Below are positions 35,601 through 45,306 of a DNA stretch of 64,000 nucleotides, piece after piece. This DNA is from Spisula solida (taxonomy: Eukaryota; Mollusca; Bivalvia; Venerida; Mactridae), in NCBI GenBank assembly GCA_947247005.1, contig OX365955.1, positions 14,427,322 through 14,491,321 of the forward strand, in the 5' to 3' direction. Both the position numbers and the translations under genes were made by a program. Every line of letters starts with the position of its first letter. Position 1 is the stretch's first letter. The notes under the pieces are model-generated. The model had not been told where the DNA came from and did not search any database. It saw only the letters and a program-made list of their open reading frames with translations.

Positions 35601-36384
35601 AGATAGCGGTGATGTTTCTAATGATCCAAAGGATGGTGGTACTAGTGAGACAGTATCTACTTCAGAGTGTGGCAGTCCTGGGGATCAGGAACCTTCTACA
35701 ATGAAAACTTCGGAACAAAAAAAAGTTTCAGTATTGAAGAGAGTTCAAGACGCTGATGCAGGTCATGCAATTCATAAATCAGACACTTGTTCTGTTTCTG
35801 GAATAACTAAACCTAAACCTGTCACACTTTCTGAACCTGATACAAATTCTAAATCTTTAACATTTTCCGGATCTGGCAAAAGTCCTGTTTCTGAAATAGC
35901 TCCCATGTCTGAATCACAAACAAAGAATGATGATGATCAGGTAGGAAAAACTGCTCCTACGCAATCAGACGAGGATAATACAAGTGAATCTATAGTAAAG
36001 GATGTTCCTGATGACACTGTAGATGAAGGCAAGGAAAAACATCGGAAGAAAAAGTCTGGAATCAAAAAGCTTTTTAAAAGAAAAAAATCTAAGGAGGGAC
36101 TTTGCATTCCTTTGGATCAAGAGACAGGAGTTAACATCCATTATGCCGTGTACGGTATTTCTCTAGTTCATGCTTCTGATGATCCAAGAGTTGATAATAC
36201 TGAAGATAAACTGTCTACTCTGGTGCCTGACAGTCCTGTCAACACTTCTCCTGAATCAAGAACAACTCCTAAACAGGTATCAGTTCCTATATCTGAGTCA
36301 ACCACTGGAGCTGATACACATCCCAAATCTATCATAGGTTCTAAAAATGTCACAAGTCTTAAATCTGGCAAATTCAAGCGCTAA
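32653..36384 (+). CDS. Exon G: terminal exon, Ser/Thr-rich repetitive tail
   Basis: An open frame of 1,243 codons follows the acceptor TTTTTTTTCAG|ACGTATCTG and ends in TAA at 36382-36384. It opens in phase 0, matching exon F, so the upstream in-frame ATG at 32602 is probably intronic. The protein is rich in Ser, Thr, Asp, Lys and Pro, with many Ser/Thr-Pro sites, and looks disordered. Residues from about 33020 to 33340 form a 40-residue triplicate (GKALETRRQYSDD, SPERKPLVDIHALSE). From 33700 to 36381 there are five longer units of about 185 residues. Each unit has a basic patch KKKSGLKKIFSWRKSKE (or KKKSRMKNIFSWRKSKE; last unit KKKSGIKKLFKRKKSKE), a SLDSGDVSNDP segment and, in the central units, a PEQRTVTVLKSF segment. 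I do not recognise the family. The patch alternates Lys, Ser and aromatic residues as in membrane- or calmodulin-binding effector segments, which is only an analogy. Confidence 0.85.
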   Translation, partial: TYLICSTGNPDNEKTPSSVALVIDKASDDFTKNLLLDVAVSDSPEHSFTPNFETPESNSPERGLRDPNDSLLLSTPIIVPSTTNVSNKYEKKPAGFTKNIDKQALSAQCFPSGASQVSSSTAIGKASETGRQYSGDTASQSPERKPLVDIHALSEQFQPTTVRGKALETRRQYSDDKASSAPERKPLVDIHALSERFQPSTGIGKALETRTQYSDDAASQSPERLHPIHSHESRVPRFSSSMRQTASSAKHEALDFRWQHFDVTAPLSHDKLSALNYPSYSRNNSAPSGIDSTLTPPKSLSAVTSEGSFRTARTSVSSDPDIYVDAELPPTPELSPESDTTPKIDTISKSQTKTDDDPIGKTDNPGESLEKNIPDETVAEGKEKHSKKKSRMKNIFSWRKSKETPDISLPQVSEETTHDVNVDACVSLDSGDVSNDPKHDGTGETVSTSGCGSPVEMEPSVMKTPEQRTVTVLKSFSETDTGLTGHKSDTHSVSGIPPKPDTFSKSVTYSGSGKSPVSELTPTSESQTKTDDDWIGKTAPTKSDDDNPGESTSIVKEIHDETVADCKDKHSKKKSGLKKIFSWRKSKEIPDISLSQVSEETKQDVKGDASVSLDSGDVSNDPKDGGTSETVSTSECGSPVEMEPSVMKTPEQRTVTVLKSFSETDTGLTGHKSDTHSVSGIPPKPDTFSKSVTYSGSGKSPVSELTPTSESQTKTDDDWIGKTAPTKSDDDNPGESTSIVKEIHDETVADCKDKHSKKKSGLKKIFSWRKSKEIPDISLSQVSEETKQDVKGDASVSLDSGDVSNDPKDGGTSETVSTSECGSPVEMEPSVMKTPEQRTVTVLKSFSETDTGLTGYKSDTHSVSGIPPKPDTFSKSVTYSGSGKSPVSELTPTSESQTKTDDDWIGKTAPTKSDDDNPGESTSIVKEIHDETVADCKDKHSKKKSGLKKIFSWRKSKEIPDISLSQVSEETKQDVKGDASVSLDSGDVSNDPKDGGTSETVSTSECGSPGDQEPSTMKTSEQKKVSVLKRVQDADAGHAIHKSDTCSVSGITKPKPVTLSEPDTNSKSLTFSGSGKSPVSEIAPMSESQTKNDDDQVGKTAPTQSDEDNTSESIVKDVPDDTVDEGKEKHRKKKSGIKKLFKRKKSKEGLCIPLDQETGVNIHYAVYGISLVHASDDPRVDNTEDKLSTLVPDSPVNTSPESRTTPKQVSVPISESTTGADTHPKSIIGSKNVTSLKSGKFKR
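33022..33345 (+). repeat. 120-bp coding repeat, about 2.7 units
   Basis: GGTAAAGC(A/T)(C/T)TTGAAACC recurs at about 33022, 33142 and 33262, exactly 120 bp (40 codons) apart, so the frame is kept. The third unit diverges after the SPER motif. Confidence 0.9.
33700..36250 (+). repeat. 555-bp coding tandem repeat, four full units and one partial
   Basis: Unit starts at the Ser-Gln-Thr-Lys codons are 33700, 34228, 34783, 35338 and 35914. Units 2 and 3 (34228-34782 and 34783-35337) are both exactly 555 bp. By eye they differ at one base (C/T near 34658/35213, His to Tyr). Unit 4 is identical in its first half and then diverges; units 1 and 5 are older. All length changes are multiples of three (528, 555, 576). 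Confidence 0.95.
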
Positions 36385-36820
36385 ATCTGATGGGGGGTAG
36401 AGATAAAGTGACCCAAATGGGTCAGTAGCGGATCCAGGACTCTTAATCATAGTGTACTATAAAATTATTATTTTTCGATGGAGTTGTATTTTCGTTGTTA
36501 AACTCGACCACAAAATCTAATGCCCACGATTTATCAAACTCCCAAATACAAAACATGGATTTACCCTTTCATGTTGTGTAATCCATAAATTTAGCACCCC
36601 ACGAAAATGGATTTTTATCAAAATCCTCAAAATTTAATTTCCACCAAAATAAGTGATTTTACTGTATATTATTTTAAGGGTAATGGATCCTCCACTGATC
36701 CCTTTGCAGTAACCATGCAGACTTCTTATATCCCTGGTTTCAAGCCACGTGCATCAAGCATTTCTTCTGAATCATAATGCTTGCGCTAAAGATGTTGAAC
36801 ATTGCTACCTTAGCAAAGAT

Positions 36821-36858
<38 letters not shown>

Positions 36859-37220
36859 ACTAACTTGTATTAAAATATGATTACTTGTATTATATTACCA
36901 ATTGGATTGGCTGTGTATATAAAAAATACATGCCACCTACAATTGTGGGGTCATTATTACCTATGACTATGTACAACGAATTTTCATTCTGACGACACAT
37001 TATATTGCAACAGATTAATGTTCTTTATTGAAAGAAAATAGCTATTCTGTATTATACATGTACAGTAAAACTTCATTTTAAAGATCATTTTCATACATAC
37101 ACCACCACCAAATTAAGAACAGACTGTCCAAGGTCCATTTTATGTTATCACTTTATTCTGCCTCAATATTAAAACTAATTTTATCGGACACGATGGTGGT
37201 CTTATTACAGTCAGGAGCCC
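36385..37220. other. 3' flank of the unrecognised gene
   Basis: Sequence after the stop codon has no convincing AATAAA until about 37560. A (TTG)n microsatellite lies at 36821-36858. Part of this may be 3' untranslated region. Confidence 0.4.
36821..36858. repeat. (TTG)n microsatellite
   Basis: Uninterrupted TTG/GTT repeats, about 12 units. Confidence 0.95.
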
Positions 37221-37559
37221 GTTAACGTGGGCGAGCGCTATGAAGCGCTTTCCACGGTAGGTAATCCTTGCCTTCTATATATAATTGAACGGGAGGTAAC
37301 TTAATAAAGGCGCTCTGTAGCGCTTTGCTTAGGCAACGGACCCCAGATCTTGATACAACAACACTGTTTGTGACCAAGCAAAGTGTCATTGTATTCATGT
37401 AATGAATAATGTTAATATACTGAATTTCCATGTTATAACAGATATAAATACTGAAGCATTGTAAAACATTCGAACCCTTTGGCACAACAAGGTATACACA
37501 TGTATACTGTAAAATGAGATACGACCTTGTTGCACCTTGTCAAAATTGTAATCCATGTT

Positions 37560-37571
37560 AATAAAATAAAG
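37560..37571 (+). promoter_or_regulatory. Possible polyadenylation signal
   Basis: Overlapping AATAAA and ATAAAG hexamers lie about 1.2 kb after the stop codon of exon G. AT-rich DNA produces such hexamers by chance, so the link to the gene is weak. Confidence 0.25.
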
Positions 37572-37604
37572 GAGAAAAACTACTCTTTATATAGAGAGAT
37601 AATG

Positions 37605-37712
37605 GGTTAGTGACGTGGAAGAGTAAGTTTATCAGGCAAGGCGAAGAAATTTTTCTCAGCCGAGCCGGAAAACTTTTACTCCATCCACATCACTAACCTA
37701 TTATTCTATTTA
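37605..37712. repeat. Inverted repeat (GGGTTAGTGACGTGG / CCACATCACTAACC)
   Basis: AATGGGTTAGTGACGTGGAA GAGTAAGTTT on the left faces AAACTTTTACTCCATCCACATCACTAACCTATT on the right, with about 40 nt between. It is a foldback structure similar in style to the one at 29668. Confidence 0.75.
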
Positions 37713-37719
37713 TCCAGTC

Positions 37720-39860
37720 TAAAGGGGATCAAACTCGAGACTGTTTTGTTACTCTTTCAATTACCAGTGTGTAAAGTCATGTTCATTCAGTGACATCAAC
37801 AACAACGTCGGAAGTCGTTGAAAATAACCGCCAGTTCTTTTAGAATTACAAAATCTCACCCTCTGGAATGGAATTTCAACCCATGACTCTTTTATAAGAA
37901 ATAGTCTGTCAGATCACGTGGTCAGTTGAAGGTTTATCAGAAGTCACATGATCAGTCAACCTAATAAAGTAAAGTTTGTTCGGCATCCTGTTAATTGACC
38001 CATATTGCTGGGAGTGACTGGATATATTTGTTTACTGATCTTGCCTCGGTTGCAGGCATGAATTATACATACTGTAAAATTAAATCTTCTTGGTTTAGTC
38101 AAATTTTGTTCTTGGGTGAACTTGACAACTAAATATACTCCCACTATTAATTTATTTTCTGTCTAAGTATTCTTCTGAAACTTAAAATCCATAAATTTAG
38201 TACCTCACAGTATTGCCCTTTAAAATCCAGACATTGTTATGGTCATGGATATTAAAGAGGATGTATCTGCAATTTTCATGATCAATTTCTTTACTAAAAC
38301 GTTTTGTTTGTGATCGACTGAGACGGCCATAAGTGCATGGTCATTCGTTTTTGTCCCTATCAAATTGGAAATGATCTCTGAATTCCAGGGAACTATTAAT
38401 ATGATATTATAAACCCGTCACAATTCTTTTTAATGTGATAAAAAGATGTGTACTCCTTTTTGGAAATCAGTTCTTATGCATTCTTTATTAAGTATGCAGT
38501 ATACATTTTATATACTAGTAATGGATACTGTAAACCAACTGACTTTGGCAAATGCTAACTTTTGTGTTTTGCTGATCGTCAGCATATTTGCGACTACAAA
38601 TTTTTGCATTTTTAAGTTTCCTGCAATGTCCATATTAATGTTTTAAGCACTTTTGCGGCGACTTAATTTTGCATTGTAAAGATGCCATTACATCCTCTTT
38701 GGAGTTTATGGGATTAGGTCAATCATCATGCCATGCTATATACCCGGTATATAAAAAAAAAATTATACATGTATATTATGTGTCATAATGTAATATGTGC
38801 CATTTGTTCCATTGTGTTCCAGTTGTACAAGGCTATCCATTTAATGTGCCATATATTTGTTATGTGTGTATTTTGTTGCTGCTATTCATTTGTTTAAAAT
38901 TCGTTCAAAATGAATGTCTTTTATTTGTGATTGAATGTGTTTCAATGTTTTTTAAAATCAAAAGAATAATTGTTAATAAGTACTTGTAATACTTTCATGA
39001 AAATACTGTTTATAGTACAGTAGGGAGTTTGTACATATTGGTGTCTGAAAATGATGTTAGCAATGTCTTATATTTTGATAGATTTTATGTTAATTGTTAA
39101 TAAAGTTCATGAGTATGAAGTTTCATTAATTAATCAAACTCACAAATATAGCGAAAATTAAACCCTTGCAAAAGAATCGTTTTTTCAGAATCAGGAGATT
39201 TGTTGAGTCTTTTAAAGTCATTCTGTATGATAAACAGATGTTGTTAATACCATATTCATATTGATATCTGACACTTTACTAAATGTTATAACAAAGCAAC
39301 AGTGCCTATGGTCCTGTGAAATATGTCTCAGAGCAGATTCAGACTGACTCAATAAGCGTAACGCACTTAAAAAAGTCTTAATATCAACTTTTATGTACTA
39401 GCTCAATGTACAAAATATTATGCAATTTTATTAATTTCTTTAAGAAAAATATTTTTGGAATTTGTTCATTTGTATTATTAATTTGATATACATGTACATA
39501 ATTTGTTATTCTCACACCATCAAGGCCGAACTTAAAATATTCTTGGTTTCCCCATCCCGACCCTAGCAGATTTAGAATGTTTATGTTGCTTAGGTTACTT
39601 GTTTGACTTGCATGACGTCACTTTCATTGTATATTGGCTGATATACAACGTTATGATTTGTTCTTTGTCTATATAGGCAAAACATTAATAGGTCATGTTA
39701 GAATAATGTATTACCCAACTACTAACAGTTTATGTTATGCATTTACTGAAGTATTTGAAGTTATTTCTATGCTTCAAACTTACTGGTATGTGTTGCAATA
39801 TTTTATCCAATTGATAACTAGTCAAAGATCAAGGTCATAGTGATCTCTAATGGAAAATGA
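37720..39860. other. Intergenic AT-rich DNA, nothing recognised
   Basis: Open frames are short and have no recognisable content. I see no element ends, tandem repeats or splice-framed exons. Confidence 0.4.
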
Positions 39861-39861
39861 C

Positions 39862-40116
39862 CTGGGGTGGTATTCACAAAGCATCTTAAGATAAATCTAA
39901 TGATTTTTTCTCGAAAAGATTATCAACTAAACAGGAACATCAAGAGTATCAATGTTTTACATAGTTTAGAAGCATATGTAGAGAAATAACCTATAAATTA
40001 TAATGAACACATGCGTCCATTTTTCCTTTTCGAGGAAAATATGTGCAGCTCAATATTTAACTTAAGTCAAAATATTTAAGTTTTTTCCCTAAGATGCTTT
40101 ATGAATAGCAGCCCTG
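39862..40116. mobile_element. MITE with GGTATTCACAAAGCATCTTA ends
   Basis: CTGGGGTGGTATTCACAAAGCATCTTAAG at the left faces, in reverse, CAGGGCTGCTATTCATAAAGCATCTTAGG at the right, an inverted repeat of almost 30 bp. The length is about 255 bp and no coding content is visible. The superfamily is not assigned because the flanking duplication is unclear. Confidence 0.8.
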
Positions 40117-41081
40117 CTTTATGTAGTGGGTCCTTTAAATCCTCATTTTATTGCTTGTGTATTAGTTAACTTTGATGAAAACTCTTGTATATATGTCCAT
40201 GTTTATGCTTGCTTTTCAATACAAAAGAATCTCAATTTGTACACATGGGTTTGCAGCTGTTTTATGATATCAAATATAATTTGAAGTCAAAGGTCATGTT
40301 CAGCTGTTCTAGGTTGTCCCCCTTACACAAATGGTGCAATTATTGAAATATATTATATAAACATTTGCCATGTTGAAGTGACATGTCAAATGTAAGACCA
40401 AACCCTAGTTTTATGCATGTATACATTCACAAAAAAGTATCTAAATTGTGACTCAATCTGAATTGTGGTCAACCTATAGAGGATCTTTGTGAATGTTGAA
40501 GGGTCGTATGTGTAGTTAAGTGTGAACAGGTTATTAACAAACGATAGGCTCACTGTTTGGGCAATAAAAATCTGAGATTCCAGAGCGAATGTCTAACATT
40601 CAATGTGGATATATTGTGTTAATGTTCTGATTATTGGTACCTAGTACGATTATTGATTTTATTGTTTTATTTATATGTGTGTTCGCCTTAGCTAAGAATT
40701 TATTAAGGGGAGAGCCGTAAAGTTCTAAGTTTTGGAACTTGTGACTTGACGCTTTCGTAATACCCATGCATACCATATGTATGTATACAATGTATTATTA
40801 TGTGATAAAATATGTTTAAACTAAACTTAACATTTTATTAGCATATTTAATTCATTAATAAACCCCAGAGAAATTCATTTTATTTAACCTCTCTTATATC
40901 AATTACATGTATGACAAACAATGAGTAAATACTTATGACTGTCAGAATTATCAGTCTATAATGAAAATTGTACATGCAATTTTTAGAATCACATGACACA
41001 GTCAGTGTCAATATAGATGTATGATTGTGTTCTTATTAAAACACTGATTTCTAAATTCCTCTCAAAGACCTTGAAATACTA

Positions 41082-41313
41082 CAGGGCGTTAAAAAAGTTT
41101 GTTCTGAATATTTAAATTCATGCAAAGTTTTATTTGGGCTATGTACACTGTAGACAATGTTAAATTCTTACTTTAATAGCTTCTTTTGATACCAGACAGA
41201 TTAGAACAATAGTAGAACCCTCTGGATTTCATCCTGGAAATTATCTATCTATGATGTCAGGACAATAAAATATTGAAACTCAAATATTGACAACAAACTT
41301 TTTTAACACCCTG
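41082..41313. mobile_element. TA-flanked MITE (CAGGGCGTTAAAAAAGTTTG)
   Basis: The left end is CAGGGCGTTAAAAAAGTTTG and the right end, in reverse, is CAGGGTGTTAAAAAAGTTTG. TA flanks both sides (41080-41081, 41314-41315). At 232 bp it is non-autonomous. Confidence 0.9.
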
Positions 41314-41319
41314 TAGTTT

Positions 41320-43140
41320 ATGTTTTGCATTAGTCTATTATGTCTTCAGTATTAAATTGTTAAAAATGGTTGCTTCTGTGTCATTATCTACATGTAAAAC
41401 ATGTACACTGAACCTACTAAATAGGTCTATGTATTCCTGTTATATAATTATTTTTATCATAAAATTATATTAATGTATTTGGGTGCATGCAGTTACAATG
41501 CATATAAAAAATATATATACATTTATTATTAGTATTATTTTTCTGAAAGTAATTTTATGCAATTACATGGCTTCCAGACTGAATTTGTAAAAACAAACAT
41601 TAAACTGAATGTAAAAATTAAAATATAATGTATTTTTTAAATCTTAAAACGCATTCATTCCATAGAAAGTTCACCGTCCCTATTGCTTCATTTTAAAACT
41701 TTCTTTTGCCATGTTATACTTATACCGCTATCTTTATATTGTAAAGGGAGACCAATGTGCAGAATGATGTGTAAACATGAGTTATTGTTCTTGTTACAGC
41801 TGGAAATGTGCACACAATCATGTGATATACTGAAATATTCCATTCCTTGTATATACAGGATTTTCTACTGTCTGGAAGCCAATGTATTAACATGAATATA
41901 CCAAAGTATAACTGTGATGTTAGTGTTGTTATTTAGTTATCATTCATTTTCATTGCATTGTACAAAGTACATACACACATACTACTGTCTACGTACTACA
42001 TACAGGTATCTGCAACTGTATCACATGCTTTACAAATAATTTCATGAGCTTTCAGGGAGATTTACCCTATCGCTGGTTATTTCTATGTGGGGGGAATTTC
42101 TGCCATACTGCTATGCGGTACAAGATCAATTATCAGAATTACCGGTAAATCTATGTATAAATTATATGATAATATCTTCACACAGAATAATATGTCTAGG
42201 TCTTCCACTGACATTCACCATTGTTGCCATTTGTGAATAAATGAAAACAAAAACAGATTGGCGAATACCATTGTGATGCTATATTCTTTATTTTCATCCA
42301 TGATACTTAATTTTGACTTTTGTTCTTGAGCTTTTCATATGTGTAGAGGGAGGTAAATCCTATCAGACATTTGATTTATGAACATATTTTCAGCTGATAA
42401 TCAATTTACTTATACAGATTTATGCCATTCCGGGTTTTCCATGATATGTTGGGGCTTGCCTATATGACTCTCTATTCCGTGCATTTTAAGATCCGTGAAA
42501 GTTGGAACCCATTGAAAAAAAAATTGTTTCAATTTATTTTATCTGAGTGATACAGTTGCCTGTAATTTAATTGAATTTTCAGAACTTTGTTGCATCAATT
42601 AAAATTTAAAAAAGAAAGTAATATCCTTACCAGGTATACTGATTGTGTGAACAAACTTGAGTTATATTGCATTTTATTTTAAAATGCCAAACTAAATGTT
42701 TATCAACCATGTTAATTGCACCAACATGAAATAACATCATGAAAACTCTTTGTTTGTATGTCCATGGACGCCCAAAATATTTTAATGTACCAGTATTAAT
42801 GTATGTGCCTTTACTTGTTTACATATTTCAGAGTTTATTTTGTAAAAATATTAAAGGGGATGAAGTGGCATTTATTTATGTCATAAAATTATTAAGAAAT
42901 AAAATTATTAATAGAATTAAAATGTTAATAAAGTTTGTAAAATGCCTCTTCAACCTCTTTAAATTGGAATTAATACTTTTGAAAATTTGCCGTGATAAGT
43001 TTGTTGATATAATTTTGTGTTAAGTATACTTTTCTGATACTGGTACTTGAATATAACCATTCATTCATAGATTATACACTACTATGTATATACAATATAC
43101 TTGTGTAATAAGAATAAAATTTAAAAAATACTGTTGTTTC
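41320..43140. other. Intergenic AT-rich DNA, nothing recognised
   Basis: Very AT-rich sequence with a few short open frames of unremarkable composition. No element ends or exon series found. Confidence 0.4.
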
Positions 43141-43148
43141 TTTTTATT

Positions 43149-44281
43149 AGCTCACCTGTCACAAAGTGACAGAGTGAGCTTTTGTGATCACTCTTCGTCC
43201 GTCGTCCGTCCGTCCGTCCGTCTGTCTGTCTGTCCGTCCGTCAACAATTGGGTTGTGTCCTCTCTAGAGGTCACAATTTTGGCCTAATCTTTATGAAACT
43301 TGGTCACAATGATCATCTCAACAAAATCAAGGTCAAGTTCGATATTGGGTCATCTGAGGTCAAAAACTAGGTCACTAGGTCAAAATATAGAAAAACCTTG
43401 TGTAGTCACCAGAGGTTACAATTTCAACTTAATTTTAATGAAACTTTGTCACAATGATCATGTCAACAAAATCTAGGTCCAGTGCGATTTTGGGTCATCT
43501 GGGATCAAAAACAAGGTCACAATGTCAACTATAAAAATCACAATTTCAACCGACATTTTCCTGAGGGCCGTGGGTTCAACCCCCACTGGAACCATAATTT
43601 TTTTTTAACTGTTTAGGTATTGTTTTGTCTTTATAGCATGTATTTGTACAGTAATATGGAAAAAAATATTTTTTCCAAAATATTTTGTTTAAATTATAGG
43701 TCAAATCATAGAAAACCTTGTGTCGTCACCAGAGGTTACAATTTCATTTTAATCTTAACGAAACTTTGTCACAATGATCATGTCAACAAAATCTAGGCCA
43801 AGTTCGATTTTGGGTCATCTGGTGTCAAAAACAAGGTCACAATGTCAATTGACATTTTCCTGAGGGTCGTGGGTTCAAACCCCACTGGAACCATAATTTT
43901 TATTTTTTTAAGTATTTAGGTATTGTTTTGTCTTTATACCATTTATTTGTACAGTTATATGGAGGAAAATAATTTTTTTCCAATATATTTTGTTTAAATT
44001 ATAGGTCAGATCATAGAAAAACTGTGTAGTCACCAGAGGTCACAATTTCGACTTAATCTTTATGAAATTTGGTCCTAATGATCATCGCAACACAATCTAG
44101 TATAAGTTTGATATTAATTAAGTCATCTGGGGTCAAAAGCTAGGTAACATGGTCAAATCATAAACTTGCAATAGAGGCTGAATTTCCTTAAATCTTATTC
44201 AGAAAATGTGTAGGGTCACCATAGGTGTGTGCATGCACTAGTACGACAGGTGAGCGACCTAGGGCCCTTTGGGCCCTCTTG
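43149..44281 (+). mobile_element. Hairpin-capped element (AGCTCACC family), complete
   Basis: The 5' hairpin AGCTCACCTGTCAC-AAA-GTGACAGAGTGAGCT lies at 43149-43180, followed by a (CCGT)n tract. The core repeats CACCAGAGGTTACAATTTCA and CACAATGATCATGTCAACAA blocks. The element ends GGTGAGCGACCTAGGGCCC TTTGGGCCCTCTTGT. Inside, TGGGTTCAACCCCCACTGGA and TGGGTTCAAACCCCACTGGA occur about 300 bp apart and resemble a tRNA B-box. Confidence 0.85.
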
Positions 44282-44489
44282 TAATATTAGACCCTTGAGT
44301 GTGTCGACACATAATCAGTTAACAGAATCAGGGTCCATCACAGGGGGCTGTATTGTTTTTTTTTCATTTTATACACAGAGATATGGCTACCTATCTTGCA
44401 CTTATCGAACCTATTCAGTTTCCATAAACCAGTAATAACATACAGCTGACATTTCAAAAGTTTTCTTAGACTGTATCCTTACCAATAGG

Positions 44490-45069
44490 TGCCGGACGGC
44501 TAAACAGCGAAATTAGTTGTCGGGCATCGGACGACTAGCTAACCGTCATTCTATTTCTAATTGTTAGGCATTCGGAATTTATTTATTTTTTTGTGATAAG
44601 TATCACGTATGTTTCTACCTTATAATAAACTACAAATTCGGCAAGACATGCCAGTGTATAAACTGGTACGAATGAATGCGAAAATCGTTGTCAGGCTTTA
44701 TAAAGCGCAACAAATAGCAATGGTGCAGCTGTCTATTAGAAATGGCATAAGAAATAGAGCTAGAAGTAGTAAGGGAACATAGATTGTTTCAATTACAGTA
44801 TCATGAGGATGTAGATAGTATATTACTTCATGCTGAAAAAAATGAAATTGCTGTGTAAGGTAATTGACAGTTTGGTATGTCAGTGGTTATAATAGCGTGA
44901 AAACAATGCTGCCGTTTATGAACATACGTGGTACTTATCACAAGAAAATAACTGAAATTCTGGATGCCTAATGCATAGAAATAGAATGACAGTACCCTAG
45001 CCAATGCACATAGCGTTTGCTAGTCGTCCGATGCCGGACGACTAATTTCGCTGTCTAGTCGTCCGGTGC
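44490..45069. mobile_element. Long-TIR foldback element upstream of NSFL1C
   Basis: The left arm (about 44490-44616) and the right arm (about 44921-45069) are complementary over more than 120 bp. Matching blocks include ACAGCGAAATTAGT, GGCATCGGACGACTAG, GTCATTCTATTTCTA, TTAGGCAT and TTGTGATAAGTA-CACGTATG. The outer arms contain a palindrome of their own (AGTCGTCCG-GCAT-CGGACGACT). No open frame of note lies between. It ends about 240 bp before the NSFL1C start codon. Confidence 0.85.
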
Positions 45070-45306
45070 AAGATGGTCCAATTTACAAGATGGTCCAATA
45101 TCTCTTAAACATTTGAAAAACATATCAAATACACTGAACATACAGTATATTATTATTTCAATTTGTGAATACTTTATTATGATTTATCATCAAAACAGTG
45201 GCACATTAAAGATTATTTCTAAACTAAAGGGGAGTAACTGCTGTCGATACTTGGGTCCGTAGATAGCTTTCTGTGGCCGCTGAATAAACTCGAAAAAGAC
45301 GCAAAC

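Noticed and set aside
33618..36377. Minus-strand open frames of 69-107 residues under exon G
   Set aside because: Antisense shadows of the repetitive coding exon; they repeat with the same 555-bp period.
37200..37335. Possible element around GCGAGCGCTATGAAGCGCTTTCC and GGCGCTCTGTAGCGCTTTGC
   Set aside because: The two blocks are short and not clearly inverted or flanked by a duplication.
43566..43895. tRNA gene suggested by GGGTTCAACCCCCACT and GGGTTCAAACCCCACT
   Set aside because: Only B-box-like segments are present, with no A box or acceptor stem, and both are inside the core of a hairpin-capped element.
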